Assembly (NCBI RefSeq): GCF_030272615.1
Contig: NW_026728923.1
Span: forward strand, 360,001-387,500
Reading direction: 5' to 3'
From: Cryptomeria japonica
Taxonomy: Eukaryota > Streptophyta > Pinopsida > Cupressales > Cupressaceae
DNA length: 27,500 bases
In this document: positions 1 through 10,339 of the stretch, piece by piece
Layout: each line of letters opens with the position of its first letter
Position numbering within the stretch: position 1 is the first letter of the stretch
Position numbers and translations under genes: made by a program
The notes under the pieces: generated by a model
Database searches by the model: none
The model's input: only the letters and a program-made list of their open reading frames with translations
Told to the model about the DNA's origin: nothing

Positions 1-595
1 GAGAGAAGCCAAGGAGACCACGAGAGTGCTGAGAGTGGGACAGCGCTGAATAGGCGGGAGAAGCCTGCGCGTATAAACGGAGATATATATCCAATTGCAA
101 CGAAGGAACGTGCCAAAGATCGAGAACAATGGCAGAAATGCTAGTAACGTGCACTTCGGGACCAACGCATCACCGGAAGACAACCGCCAAACATCGAAAG
201 AGTCGCGATGCTCCGCAACCTACGTGCAAAGCGGTCGCACACCGGGTAAGGGAGTGAGAGCCCCAAACATAGCTGGGCGAGGCGCTCACTCCGCTCTTTA
301 ATATCTCGTTAATACCGCCAAGGAAATGGCACAAGCACACACACACAAGCATCCTCGGAAGAGGACAGTTCGAGTGACAGGTCAAATCCAAGAGTTCCGA
401 AGACTACCTCCAGGAACAATCGGGAACAAGACCGATTACAAGTCGTCGAGTCTGTTACTGGGCGAACACGAGATGCGCACAGGAAATCGATCAGCCCTCA
501 CAATGGCCCAAGGCCAGAGATCGGACTGCTACGATTTACCCCAACAATCATCGTGCCACTCTTCGCAGAGAGGTGATAGACGCCAACGAGCCCGC
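1..595. other. Unassigned sequence; possible external transcribed spacer
   Basis: I see no gene here. The short open frames overlap on both strands and none has a recognisable domain. The composition is more balanced than in the repeats to the right, and I found no tandem repetition. If the minus-strand promoter model for this window is right, this stretch is the part of the external transcribed spacer nearest the 18S gene. The 18S 5' end itself is not present: I looked for the reverse complement of its conserved start and did not find it. Confidence 0.4.
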
Positions 596-1320
596 GCATA
601 GCAATCGAGGTGTAAAAAGGGCGTTGAAGGCAGGAAGCCTGGACGAAAGAGGCTACGAGGTCACCTCGAAGCGGTCTAAGAATCGGGCGCACTTGGGGCG
701 ACTACCAGTGCCAACCCCTTATCCCGCGGTGCGTCCGACACACAGAAATTTCCAAGGCGGCCAAGGAGCCTCCCCGCATAGCAATCGGGGTGTGAGGTTA
801 CGGATGCAGCATTGATAGCAATCGAGGTGGGAGGCGAAGGATGCAGAAGTGAGAGCCGAGGGATGTAGCAGAGATAGCAATCGGGGTGTGTGATGCAGAA
901 GAGATAGCAATCGAGGTGTGCGGTGGGAAGGGCCCAGCAGCCAGAATGCATGAAGCGACGGATGAAGCAGTGATGACAACCGGGCTGTGAGGAGAGGAGG
1001 GATGCAGCCAAGAAAGCAATCAGGGCTCGAGGCAAGGGATGCATCAAGGATAGCAATCATGTTGTGAGGCGAGATTCCAAAGGCTAAACGTGAGAGGCTG
1101 CAGGGTCGACTCAGAGAGGTCTATGCATGTGAGAGGCTGAAAGCAAGGTCAACTCGGAGCGGTCTATGCATCGGGCGCGCTTGGGGCGACTACCAGTGCC
1201 AACCCCTTATCCCGCGACGCGTCCGACAAAGAGAACGTTCCAAGGCGGCAGAGGAGGTTACCAGCCGAAGGATGCAGTAGCAATAACAGGTATAGTTCCG
1301 CGGCGGCCGAGAAGACTCAC
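596..1320. repeat. Degenerate 188-bp repeat copies and short AGCAATC repeats
   Basis: The landmark GCATAGCAATCG of the main 188-bp array appears here at about 596 and 774, with a diverged copy between them that includes the GGGGCGACTACCAGTGCCAA segment. Between 811 and 1060 a shorter degenerate motif, GATAGCAATCGRGGTGTG, recurs at irregular spacing (about 814, 873, 903, 1015, 1050). Another partial 188-bp copy runs from about 1140 to 1320. These look like decayed array edges, as expected where unequal exchange no longer homogenises copies. Confidence 0.8.
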
Positions 1321-4300
1321 CGCATAGGAATCGGGATGCGAGGCGAGGGATGCGGCGGGAAGGCCCCGACGGCTAAACGGAAGAGGCTGCAGGGCCGCCT
1401 CGGAATGGTCCAAGCATCGGACGCGATTGGGACGACTACCAGTGCCAACCCCTTATCCCGCGATGCGTCCGATACACAGATAGTTCCAAGGCGGCCGAGG
1501 AGCCTCACCGCATATCAATCGGGGTGCGAGGCGAGGGATGGGGCGGGAAGGCCCCAACGGCTAGACGGAAGAGGCTTCAGGGCCACCTCGGAATGCTCCA
1601 AGCATCGGACGCGCTTGGGGCGACTACCAGTGCCAACCCCTTATCCCGCGATGCGTCCGATACACAGATGGTTCCAAGGCGGCCGAGGAGCCTCACCGCA
1701 TAGCAATCGGGGGTGCGAGGCGAGGGATGGGGCGGGAAGGCCCCAACGGCTAGACGGAAGAGGCTTCAGGGCCGCCTCGGAATGGTCCAAGCATCGGACG
1801 CGCTTGGGGCGACTACCAGTGACAACCCCTCATCCCGCGATGCGTCCGATACGAAGATGGTTCCAAGGCGGCCGAGGAGCCTCACCGCATAGCAATCGGG
1901 GTGCGAGGTGGGGGATGCGGCGAGATGGCCCCAACGGCTAGACGGAAGAGGCCACAGGGCCGCGTCGGAATAGTCCAAGCATCGGACGCGCTTGGGGCGA
2001 CTACCAGTGACAACCCCTTATCCCGCGATGCGTCCGATACGAAGATAGTTCCAAGGCGGCCGAGGAGCCTCACCGCATAGCAATCCGGGTGCGAGGTGGG
2101 GGATGCGGCGAGATGGCCCCAACGGCTAGACGGAAGAGGCTGCAGGGCCGCCTCGGAATAGTCCAAGCATCGGACGCGCTTGGGGCGACTACCAGTGACA
2201 ACCCCTTATCCCGCGATGCTTCCGATACGAAGACAGTTCCAAGGCGGCCGAGGAGCCTCACCGCATAGCAATGGGGGTGCGAGGTGAGGGATGCGGCGAG
2301 ATGGCCCCAACGGCTAGACGGAAGAGGCCACAGGGCCGCCTCGGAATAGTCCAAGCATCGGACGCGCTTGGGGCGACTACCAGTGACAACCCCTTATCCC
2401 GCGATGCATCCGATACGAAGATAGTTCCCAGGCGGCCGAGGAGCCTCACCGCATAGCAATCGGGGTGCGAGGCGAGGGATGCGGCGAGATGGCCCCAAAG
2501 GGTAGACGGAAGAGGCTGCGGGGCCGCCTCGGAATAGTCCAAGCATCGAACGCGCTTGGGGCGACTACCACTGCCAACCCCTTATCCCGCGATGCGTCCG
2601 ATACACAGATAGTTCCGAGGCGGCCGAGGAGCTGGGGGATGCGGCGAGATGGCCCCAACGGCTAGACGGAAGAGGCTGCAGGGCCGCCTCGGAATAGTCC
2701 AAGCATCGGACGCGCTTGGGGCGACTACCAGTGACAACCCCTTATCCCGCGATGCGTCCGATACACAGATAGTTCAGAGGCGGCCAAGGAGCCTCACCGC
2801 ATAGCAATCGTGGTGCGAGGTGGGGGATGCAGCGAGATGGCCCCAACGGCTAGACGGAAGAGGCTGCAGGGCCGCCTCGGAATGGTCCAAGCATCGGACG
2901 CGCTTGGGGCGACTACCACTGCCAACCCCTTATCCCGCGATGCGTCCGATACACAGATAGTTCCAAGGCGGCCGAGGAGCCTCACCGAATAGCAATCGGG
3001 GTGCGAGGCGAGGGATGCGGCGAGAAAGCCCCAACGGCTAGAGGGAAGAGGCTTCAGGTCCGCCTCGGAATGGTCCAAGCATCGGACGCGCTTGGGGCGA
3101 CTACCAGTGACAACCCCTTATCCCGCGACGCGTCCGATACACAGATAGTTCCAAGGCGGCCGAGGAGCCTCACCGCATAGCAATCGGGGTGCGAGGCGAG
3201 GGATGCGGCGAGAAGGACCCAACGGCTAGACGGAAGAGGCTTCAGGGCCGCCTCGGAATGGTCCAAGCATCGGACGCGCTTGGGGCGACTACCAGTGACA
3301 ACCCCTTATCCCGCGACGCGTCCGATACACAGATAGTTCCAAGGCGGCCGAGGAGCCTCACCGCATAGCAATCGGGGTGCGAGGCGAGGGATGCGGCGAG
3401 AAGGACCCAACGGCTAGACGGAAGAGGCTTCAGGTCCGCCTCGGAATGGTCCAAGCATCGGACGCGCTTGGGGCGACTACCAGTGACAACCCCTTATCCC
3501 GCGACGCGTCCGATACACAGATAGTTCCAAGGCGGCCGAGGAGCCTCACCGCATAGCAATCGGGGTGCGAGGCGAGGGATGCGGCGAGAAGGACCCAACG
3601 GCTAGACGGAAGAGGCTTCAGGGCCGCCTCGGAATGGTCCAAGCATCGGACGCGCTTGGGGCGACTACCAGTGACAACCCCTTATCCCGCGATGCGTCCG
3701 ATACACAGATAGTTCCAAGGCGGCCGAGGAGCCTCACCGCATAGCAATCGGGGTGCGAGGCGAGGGATGCGGCGAGAAGGACCCAACGGCTAGACGGAAG
3801 AGGCTTCAGGGCCGCCTCGGAATGGTCCAAGCATCGGACGCGCTTGGGGCGACTACCAGTGACAACCCCTTATCCCGCGACGCGTCCGATACACAGATAG
3901 TTCCAAGGCGGCCGAGGAGCCTCACCGCATAGCAATCGGGGTGCGAGGCGAGGGATGCGGCAAGAAGGACCCAACGGCTAGACGGAAGAGGCTTCAGGGC
4001 CGCCTCGGAATGGTCCAAGCATCGGACGCGCTTGGGGCGACTACCAGTGACAACCCCTTATCCCGCGACGCGTCCGATACACAGATAGTTCCAAGGCGGC
4101 CGAGGAGCCTCACCGCATAGCAATCGGGGTGCGAGGCGAGGGATGCGGCGAGAAGGACCCAACGGCTAGACGGAAGAGGCTTCAGGTCCGCCTCGGAATG
4201 GTCCAAGCATCGGACGCGCTTGGGGCGACTACCAGTGACAACCCCTTATCCCGCGACGCGTCCGATACACAGATAGTTCCAAGGCGGCCGAGGAGCCTCA

Positions 4301-6010
4301 CCGCATAGCAATCGGGGTGCGAGGCGAGGGATGCGGCGAGAAGGACCCAACGGCTAGACGGAAGAGGCTTCAGGGCCGCCTCGGAATGGTCCAAGCATCG
4401 GACGCGCTTGGGGCGACTACCAGTGACAACCCCTTATCCCGCGACGCGTCCGATACACAGATAGTTCCAAGGCGGCCGAGGAGCCTCACCGCATAGCAAT
4501 CGGGGTGCGAGGCGAGGGATGCGGCGAGAAGGACCCAACGGCTAGACGGAAGAGGCTTCAGGGCCGCCTCGGAATGGTCCAAGCATCGGACGCGCTTGGG
4601 GCGACTACCAGTGACAACCCCTTATCCCGCGATGCGTCCGATACACAGATAGTTCCAAGGCGGCCGAGGAGCCTCACCGCATAGCAATCGGGGTGCGAGG
4701 CGAGGGATGCGGCGAGAAGGACCCAACGGCTAGACGGAAGAGGCTTCAGGGCCGCCTCGGAATGGTCCAAGCATCGGACGCGCTTGGGGCGACTACCAGT
4801 GACAACCCCTTATCCCGCGACGCGTCCGATACACAGATAGTTCCAAGGCGGCCGAGGAGCCTCACCGCATAGCAATCGGGGTGCGAGGCGAGGGATGCGG
4901 CGAGAAGGACCCAACGGCTAGACGGAAGAGGCTTCAGGGCCGCCTCGGAATGGTCCAAGCATCGGACGCGCTTGGGGCGACTACCAGTGACAACCCCTTA
5001 TCCCGCGACGCGTCCGATACACAGATAGTTCCAAGGCGGCCGAGGAGCCTCACCGCATAGCAATCGGGGTGCGAGGCGAGGGATGCGGCGAGAAGGACCC
5101 AACGGCTAGACGGAAGAGGCTTCAGGGCCGCCTCGGAATGGTCCAAGCATCGGACGCGCTTGGGGCGACTACCAGTGACAACCCCTTATCCCGCGACGCG
5201 TCCGATACACAGATAGTTCCAAGGCGGCCGAGGAGCCTCACCGCATAGCAATCGGGGTGCGAGGCGAGGGATGCGGCGAGAAGGACCCAACGGCTAGACG
5301 GAAGAGGCTTCAGGGCCGCCTGGGAATGGTCCATGCATCGCACGCGCTTGGGGCGACTACCAGTGACAACCCCTTATCCCGCGACGCGTCCGATACACAG
5401 ATAGTTCCAAGGCGGCCGAGGAGCCTCACCGCATAGCAATCGGGGTGCGAGGCGAGGGATGCGGCGAGAAGGACCCAACGGCTAGACGGAAGAGGCTTCA
5501 GGGCCGCCTCGGAATGGTCCAAGCATCGGACGCGCTTGGGGCGACTACCAGTGACAACCCCTTATCCCGCGACGCGTCCGATACACAGATAGTTCCAAGG
5601 CGGCCGAGGAGCCTCACCGCATAGCAATCGGGGTGCGAGTCGAGGGATGCGGCGAGAAGGACCCAACGGCTAGACGGAAGAGGCTTCAGGGCCGCCTCGG
5701 AATGGTCCAAGCATCGGACGCGCTTGGGGCGACTACCAGTGACAACCCCTTATCCCGCGATGCGTCTGATACACAGATAGTTCCAAGGCGGCCGAGGAGC
5801 CTCACCGCATAGCAATCGGGGTGCGAGGCAAGGGATGCGGCGAGAAGGACCCAACGGCTAGACGGAAGAGGCTTCAGGGCCGCCTCGGAATGGTCCAAGC
5901 ATCGGACGCGCTTGGGGCGACTACCGTTGCCAACCCCTTATCCCGCGATGCGTCTGATACACAGATAGTTCCGAGGCGGCCGAGGAGCCTCACCGCATAG
6001 CAATCGGGTT
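1321..6010. repeat. 188-bp tandem repeat array, about 25 units
   Basis: The landmark CGCATAGCAATCGGGG recurs at 1321, 1509, 1697, 1886, 2074, 2262, 2450, then 2798, and from there exactly every 188 bp to 5994. One unit near 1705 has an extra G. The unit near 2630 lacks about 28 bp, including the landmark itself. Units from 3174 to 5800 are nearly identical, with a few diagnostic substitutions such as GACGCGTCC/GATGCGTCC and CAGGGCC/CAGGTCC; units before 2800 are more diverged. Each unit holds nested inverted repeats. The 70-codon minus-strand frames in every unit follow from the repeat and change absolute frame with each copy, because 188 is not a multiple of 3, so I do not call genes. Best guess: subrepeats of a 35S external transcribed spacer. 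An unrelated satellite is possible. Confidence 0.97.
3810..3913. repeat. Nested inverted repeat (hairpin) typical of each 188-bp unit
   Basis: The outer arms are GGCCGCCTCGGAA (3810-3822) and TTCCAAGGCGGCC (3901-3913), complementary at 12 of 13 positions. The inner arms ATCGGACGCG (3833-3842) and CGCGTCCGAT (3881-3890) are perfectly complementary over 10 bp. The same structure recurs at 188-bp steps through the array. In copies ending near 2626 and 5980 the outer right arm reads TTCCGAGGCGGCC, which makes the outer stem perfect. The repeat could fold as a cruciform or as RNA structure in a transcript of either strand. Confidence 0.85.
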
Positions 6011-6097
6011 GCGAGGCAGATTATTGGGAAGGGAACCCCCTGGGATGCGGCTCAAGCAGTGCCCAAAGGGACTGGAATGCGGAATCACATCGAGAGA
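6011..6097. other. Transition between 188-bp array and promoter-type repeats
   Basis: The last 188-bp unit breaks off after the landmark at 5994, and the sequence changes to an unrelated stretch. I see no gene or repeat in it. Confidence 0.5.
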
Positions 6098-6255
6098 CCC
6101 AAATGCTATACGAGGGCTCAAATCGAATTATCGATTTGGCCACGACATGGACGCATCAGAACGACTACCTTTGCCGAACCACTCGCAATTGCATCCATAC
6201 CGAAACCAATAGACATTTCCGTTAGAGCCCTCGCATAGCATTCGGGAATCTCGCA

Positions 6256-6345
6256 TGCCCCTCTAAATCGACCAATGCTGGCGCTCAACGAAAATCCGAG
6301 CGCTACCACCGTTCGAGCGCCAGCATTGGTCGAGTTAGAGGGGCA
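6256..6345. repeat. 31-bp inverted repeat beside promoter-like element 1
   Basis: Arms 6256-6286 and 6315-6345 are complementary at 30 of 31 positions, with a 28-bp loop whose ends (AACG / CGTT) can extend the stem past a one-base bulge. The right arm ends about 28 bp from the CCCCTATATA element at 6373. Counterparts in the next two repeat copies (6742-6770 with 6805-6833, and 7182-7211 with 7245-7274) are weaker, about two-thirds complementary. Confidence 0.9.
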
Positions 6346-6370
6346 CGGGGGAGAATGCTCCAGTCAACAC

Positions 6371-6400
6371 CTCCCCTATATAAGTTATTTGTCCGATTCT
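6371..6400 (-). promoter_or_regulatory. RNA polymerase I promoter-like element 1 (candidate gene promoter)
   Basis: The minus strand reads TATATAGGGGAG at 6382-6371, matching the plant 35S rDNA start consensus TATATA[A/G]GGGG, with initiation expected at the purines after TATATA. It is the leftmost of thirteen such copies, so in the minus-strand model it lies closest to the 18S gene and is the best candidate for the gene promoter. On the + strand the same bases form a polymerase II-like TATA box (CTATATAAG), which I rank second. Confidence 0.5.
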
Positions 6401-6860
6401 CGCACAACCGTAGTCTGCCTCGTCGAATCAAACAACGGTCCCAGATTCCGACTTCCGTTCCGTAGAGACCCAAAAGCTAGATGGAGGCTCGCAAGAAAGA
6501 GAGTCGGCGCATAGCAATCGGGTTTCTCGAACGTTTAGGGACCGAGCTCACTTGCGGATAGGGCAAAATCCGCCAAGCAACCCAAAAGCTAGACGGGGGC
6601 TCGAATCGAATCGCCTAGGCGGCCACAACAACGACGTGTTGGATCGACTACCAGTGCCAAACCATTCAGCAAGACTAGTCTGTGTCGAGGCCGGATAGAG
6701 ATTCTCAGAGAGCGCCCGTATAGCATTTAGGAGACCTGCCGCGTCCCTCACACTCGACAAATGGTGGTGCACGTTTATAAATCCGAGCGATCCCAACCCT
6801 TTCAAGCACCAACATCGGTCGAGATAGAGGGGCACGGAGGGGGCTGCGTGAGACAACACA

Positions 6861-6890
6861 GTCCCCTATATAAGTTATTTGTCCGATTCT
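6861..6890 (-). promoter_or_regulatory. RNA polymerase I promoter-like element 2
   Basis: The minus strand reads TATATAGGGGAC ending at 6861. The element lies 490 bp from element 1 and is followed by TTATTTGTCCGATTCTC on the + strand, as in element 1. Confidence 0.45.
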
Positions 6891-7301
6891 CACACATCCG
6901 AAGAATGGTCATCAAATCGGACAACAGCCCAAACTTCCGACTTCCGTCCCAGAAAGCCCAAGAGCTATCTAAAACGTTCATGGCCGGAACTCGATCGCGG
7001 CTATACCAGTCCGCCAAGCAACCCAAAAGCTAGACTGGAGCTCTAGTCGAATCACCTCTGTGGCCATTGCAAGGACGTGTTGGAGCGACTACCATTGCCG
7101 AACCATTCCGCAGGTCGAGTCCATACCAAGGCCGCATAGAGATTCACGATGAGCTCCTGCATAGCAATCAGGAGACTTGCCGTGTCCATCACAATCGATA
7201 AATCCTGGTGCAAGATTTTTGCATCCGAGCGCTCCAACCAGTCGAGCACCAGCATCAATCGACATAAACGGGCACGGGGGGAGGATGCTCGAGAACACTA
7301 C

Positions 7302-7331
7302 CTCCCCTATATAAGTTATTTGTCCGATTCT
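7302..7331 (-). promoter_or_regulatory. RNA polymerase I promoter-like element 3
   Basis: CCCCTATATA lies at 7304-7313 on the + strand, 441 bp from element 2, with the same flanks. It is the last copy with the GTTATTTG form; later copies read GCTATTTG. Confidence 0.45.
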
Positions 7332-7390
7332 CAAGCAGCCGAAGTCTGGTCATCGAATCGGGTCAAAGACCACAACTTCCGACTTTACCC

Positions 7391-7450
7391 ACAATGCAAG
7401 TCATCGAATCGAACATCGGCCCCCGAGTCGGACTCCATGCGTATGTCAGG
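7391..7450. other. Junction sequence before the 50/56-bp repeats
   Basis: A short stretch with TCATCGAATCG motifs related to the repeats on its right. No gene is seen. Confidence 0.4.
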
Positions 7451-7700
7451 TCATCGGACCCAAATTCCGCCTTCCTGCGCATGGCGGGCCATCAATATCA
7501 ACTCGGTCATCGGACCCAAACTCCGCCTTTCTGCGCATGGCACGCCTTCAAATCGGTCATCGGACCCAAATTCCGCCTTCCTGTGCATGGCGGGCCATCA
7601 ACATCAACTCGGTCATCGGACCCAAATTCCGCCTTTCTGCGCATGGCACGCCATCAACTCGGTCATCGGACCCAAATTCCGCCTTCCTGCGCATGGCAGG
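7451..7700. repeat. Alternating 56/50-bp repeat (106-bp higher-order unit)
   Basis: TCATCGGACCCAAATTCCGC recurs at 7451, 7507, 7557, 7613 and 7663, and a variant starts at 7701, giving spacings of 56, 50, 56, 50 and 38. Long and short units alternate, and the long ones carry an extra ATCAATATCA-like segment. The last copy runs into the first 311-bp unit, which starts with the same motif, so this array probably arose from the edge of that unit. Confidence 0.92.
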
Positions 7701-7846
7701 TCATCGGACACAAATTCAGACCTCGCCAATATGCCTACGTATCGAATCGGTCATCGGACCCAACTTCCGACTTCATCCATACTGTAGGGTCTTTGAGGTT
7801 GGCGCGGTGCGCTCAACCCGGGGAGTCGACCCATCGAAGCATACAC

Positions 7847-7876
7847 CTCCCCTATATAAGCTATTTGTCCGATTCC
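7847..7876 (-). promoter_or_regulatory. RNA polymerase I promoter-like element 4 (311-bp family)
   Basis: CCCCTATATA lies at 7849-7858 on the + strand, so the minus strand reads TATATAGGGGAGG. A GTCGAC site and a short hairpin (7797-7818) lie on the presumed transcribed side. Confidence 0.45.
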
Positions 7877-8157
7877 CACACCTGTGTAGTTTGCACCTCT
7901 GACCAGGACATCGACCCCAACTTCCGAACTCGACTGCAACGACGGCACCAGCGCCTTGGTGCGCACCTTGCGACGCACAGTCCCAACATTCGCCTTCCTG
8001 CACATGGCAGGTCATCGGACCCAAATTCCGACCTCGCGAGTATGCCTACATATCGAATCGGTCATCGGACACAACTTCCGACTTCATCCATACCGTAGGG
8101 TCTTTGAGGTTGGCGCGGTGCGCTCAACCCGGGGAGTCGACCCAACGAAGCATACAC

Positions 8158-8187
8158 CTCCCCTATATAAGCTATTTGTCCGATTCC
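8158..8187 (-). promoter_or_regulatory. RNA polymerase I promoter-like element 5 (311-bp family)
   Basis: CCCCTATATA lies at 8160-8169, exactly 311 bp after element 4, with identical core flanks. Confidence 0.45.
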
Positions 8188-8468
8188 CACACCTGTGTAG
8201 TTTGCACCTCCGATCAGGACATCGACCCCAACTTCCGAACTCGCCTGCAACGACCGAACCAGCGCCTTGGTGCGCACCTTGCAACGCACAGTGCCAACAT
8301 TCGCCTTCCTGCACATGGCAGGTCATCGGACCCAAATTCCGACCTCGCGAGTATGCCTACATATCGAATCGGTCATCGGACCCAACTTCCGACTTCATCC
8401 ATACCGTAGGGTCTTTGAGGTTGGCGCGGTGCGCTCAACCCGGGGAGTCGACCCAACGAAGCATACAC

Positions 8469-8498
8469 CTCCCCTATATAAGCTATTTGTCCGATTCC
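8469..8498 (-). promoter_or_regulatory. RNA polymerase I promoter-like element 6 (311-bp family)
   Basis: CCCCTATATA lies at 8471-8480, 311 bp after element 5. Confidence 0.45.
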
Positions 8499-8779
8499 CA
8501 CACCTGTGTAGCTTGCACCTCCGATCAGGACATCGACCCCAACTTCCGAACTCGACTAAAAAGACCGCACCAGCACCTTGGTGTGCACCTTGCAACGCAC
8601 AGTGCCAACATTCGCCTTCCTGCACATGGCAGGTCATCGGACCCAAATTCCGACCTCATGAGCATACCTACTAATCGAATCGGTCATCGGACCCAACTTC
8701 CGACTTCATCCATACCGTAGGGTCTTTGAGGTTGGCGCGGTGCGCTCAACCTGGGGAGTCGACCCATCGAAGCATACAC

Positions 8780-8809
8780 CTCCCCTATATAAGCTATTTG
8801 TCCGATTCC
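8780..8809 (-). promoter_or_regulatory. RNA polymerase I promoter-like element 7 (311-bp family)
   Basis: CCCCTATATA lies at 8782-8791, 311 bp after element 6. It is the last copy before an 869-bp gap in the series, which is filled mainly by the minisatellite. Confidence 0.45.
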
Positions 8810-8897
8810 GACACCTGTGTAGTTTGCACCTCCGCTCAGGACATCGACCCCAACTTCCGAACTCGCCTGCAACGACCGAACCAGCGCCTTGGTGCGC

Positions 8898-9520
8898 ACC
8901 AAAAGTGCGCACTTTTGGAGGGCACTTTTGTGCGCTCCAAAGGTGCGCACTTTTGGAGGGCACTTTTGTGCGCTCCAAAGGTGCGCACTTTTGGAGGGCA
9001 CTTTTTGGAGGGCACTTTTGTGCGCTCCAAAGGTGCGCACTTTTGGAGGGCACTTTTTGGAGGGCACTTTTCTGCGCTCCAAAGGTGCGCACTTTTGGAG
9101 GGCACTTTTTGGAGGGCACTTTTCTGCGCTCCAAAGGTGCGCACTTTTGGAGGGCACTTTTTGGAGGGCACTTTTCTGCGCTCCAAAGGTGCGCACTTTT
9201 GGAGGGCACTTTTTGGAGGGCACTTTTCTGCGCTCCAAAGGTGCGCACTTTTGGAGGGCACTTTTGTGCACTCCAAAGGTGCACACTTTTGGAGGGCACT
9301 TTTTGGAGGGCACTTTTCTGCACTCCAAAGGTGCGCACTTTTGGAGGGCACTTTTTGGAGGGCACTTTTGTGCGCTCCAAAGGTGCGCACTTTTGGAGGG
9401 CACTTTTTGGAGGGCACTTTTGTGCGCTCCAAAGGTGCGCACTTTTGGAGGGCACTTTTGTGCACTCCAAAGGTGCGCACTTTTGGAGGGCACTTTTCCT
9501 GCGCTCCAAAGGTGCACACC
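8898..9520. repeat. Near-palindromic minisatellite (about 38- and 52-bp units)
   Basis: About 13 copies of CTCCAAAGGTGCGCAC followed by TTTTGGAG recur at two spacings, about 38 bp and about 52 bp; the longer unit has an additional TTTTTGGAGGGCAC segment. CTCCAAA.G.GTGCGCAC.T.TTTGGAG is a 24-bp palindrome except for one G/T pair. The array starts inside a 311-bp unit right after CCTTGGTGCGCACC, its likely seed. Open frames of over 200 codons exist on both strands here because the repeat lacks stop codons, and I do not call them genes. Confidence 0.95.
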
Positions 9521-9648
9521 TAGGTGAGCACCTTCGACCACACCTTGTAGCACACCAAACTCTGACTTTCGACTTCATCCGCAATGCAGGGTCTTTGAGG
9601 TTGGCGCAATGCGCACAACCAGGGGAGTCGACCCATCAAACCCAACAC

Positions 9649-9678
9649 CTCCCCTATATAAGCTATTTGTCTGATTCT
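9649..9678 (-). promoter_or_regulatory. RNA polymerase I promoter-like element 8 (157-bp family)
   Basis: CCCCTATATA lies at 9651-9660 on the + strand; the minus strand reads TATATAGGGGAGGTGT. The hairpin at 9599-9620 and a GTCGAC site lie on the presumed transcribed side. Confidence 0.45.
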
Positions 9679-9805
9679 CATACATGCGTAGCCTGCAGGA
9701 GCAATTAGGACATCGACCCCAACTTTCGGCTTCTAAACGAAAACAAGGTCTTTGAGGTTGGTGTAATGCGAACAACTAGGGGAGTCAACCCATCAAACCC
9801 AACAC

Positions 9806-9835
9806 CTCCCCTATATAAGCTATTTGTCTGATTCT
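9806..9835 (-). promoter_or_regulatory. RNA polymerase I promoter-like element 9 (157-bp family)
   Basis: CCCCTATATA lies at 9808-9817, 157 bp after element 8. The neighbouring GTCGAC is changed to GTCAAC, and the hairpin is weakened. Confidence 0.42.
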
Positions 9836-9962
9836 CATACATGTGTAGTCTACAGGAGCAATTAGGACATCGACCCCAACTTTTGACTTCTTAACGAAAA
9901 CAAGGTCTTTGAGGTTGACGTAATGCGCACAACCAGGGGAGTCGACCCATCAAACCCAACAC

Positions 9963-9992
9963 CTCCCCTATATAAGCTATTTGTCCGATTCT
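9963..9992 (-). promoter_or_regulatory. RNA polymerase I promoter-like element 10 (157-bp family)
   Basis: CCCCTATATA lies at 9965-9974, 157 bp after element 9. GTCGAC is intact. Confidence 0.45.
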
Positions 9993-10119
9993 CATACATG
10001 TGTAGCCTACAGGAGCCATTAGGACATTGACCCCAACTTTTGACTTCTTAACGAAAACAAGGTCTTTGAGGTTGGCGTAATGCGCACAACCAAGGGAGTT
10101 GACCCATCAAACCCAACAC

Positions 10120-10149
10120 CTCCCCTATATAAGCTATTTGTCTGATTCT
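10120..10149 (-). promoter_or_regulatory. RNA polymerase I promoter-like element 11 (157-bp family)
   Basis: CCCCTATATA lies at 10122-10131, 157 bp after element 10. The neighbouring site reads GTTGAC. Confidence 0.42.
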
Positions 10150-10339
10150 CATACATGTGTAGCCTGCAACAACGATTAGGACATCCACCCCAACTTCTGA
10201 ATTCGTCTGCGTTGACCGCACCAAAGGTGCACGCCTTGGTGCTCACCAAAATCCGACTTCCGACTTCTTCTGCTATGCGGGGTCTTTGAGGTTGGCGCAG
10301 TGCGCACAACCAGGGGAGTCAACCCACCGAATGCAACAC

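Larger units (their letters stand above)
6098..7390. repeat. Three diverged ~440-490-bp repeats carrying promoter-like elements
   Basis: The copies start at about 6098, 6581 and 7022, marked by CCCAAAWGCTA. They share this order: a GGCCACRAC / CGACTACC segment, a CGCATAGCATT-like landmark, an inverted repeat, a GGGCACGGRGG segment, then CCCCTATATAAGTTATTTGTCCGATTCTC. The first two spacings are about 483 and 441 bp, and similarity is moderate, so these are old copies. Fragments recall the 188-bp array (CGACTACCAGTGCCAA, CGCATAGCAATCGGG at about 6509), which suggests that the array grew from part of this larger unit. Confidence 0.75.
7681..8890. repeat. 311-bp tandem repeats, about 3.9 copies
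   Basis: GCCTTCCTGC marks unit starts at 7681, 7992, 8303 and 8614, exactly 311 bp apart. Each unit contains TCATCGGACCCAA, GGGTCTTTGAGG, a short hairpin, GGGGAGTCGACCC, the CCCCTATATA element, GGACATCGACCCCAACTTCCG and CCTTGGTGCGCACC. The last unit is cut at about 8890 by the near-palindromic minisatellite. The layout matches a spacer-promoter repeat of rDNA. Confidence 0.95.

Noticed and set aside
1-600. 5' end of the 18S gene or 3' end of the 26S gene
   Set aside because: I looked for the conserved 18S start and for recognisable 26S sequence in both orientations and saw none in the window.
3054-5898. Series of 70-codon minus-strand frames, one per 188-bp unit
   Set aside because: The unit length is not a multiple of three, so copies cannot form one protein, and the product has no recognisable features.
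1321-6010. CRISPR-like array
   Set aside because: Repeats are contiguous with no unique spacers, and the unit is 188 bp long.
1321-6010. Centromeric satellite
   Set aside because: The unit length is in the usual plant range, but the array is short, lies next to promoter-like repeats and 5S genes, and shares fragments with them. Spacer subrepeats explain it better. It is not fully excluded.
8684-9584. Open frames of 212-322 codons on both strands in the minisatellite
   Set aside because: They arise from a stop-free repeat read in several frames, with no start context, domain or splice structure.
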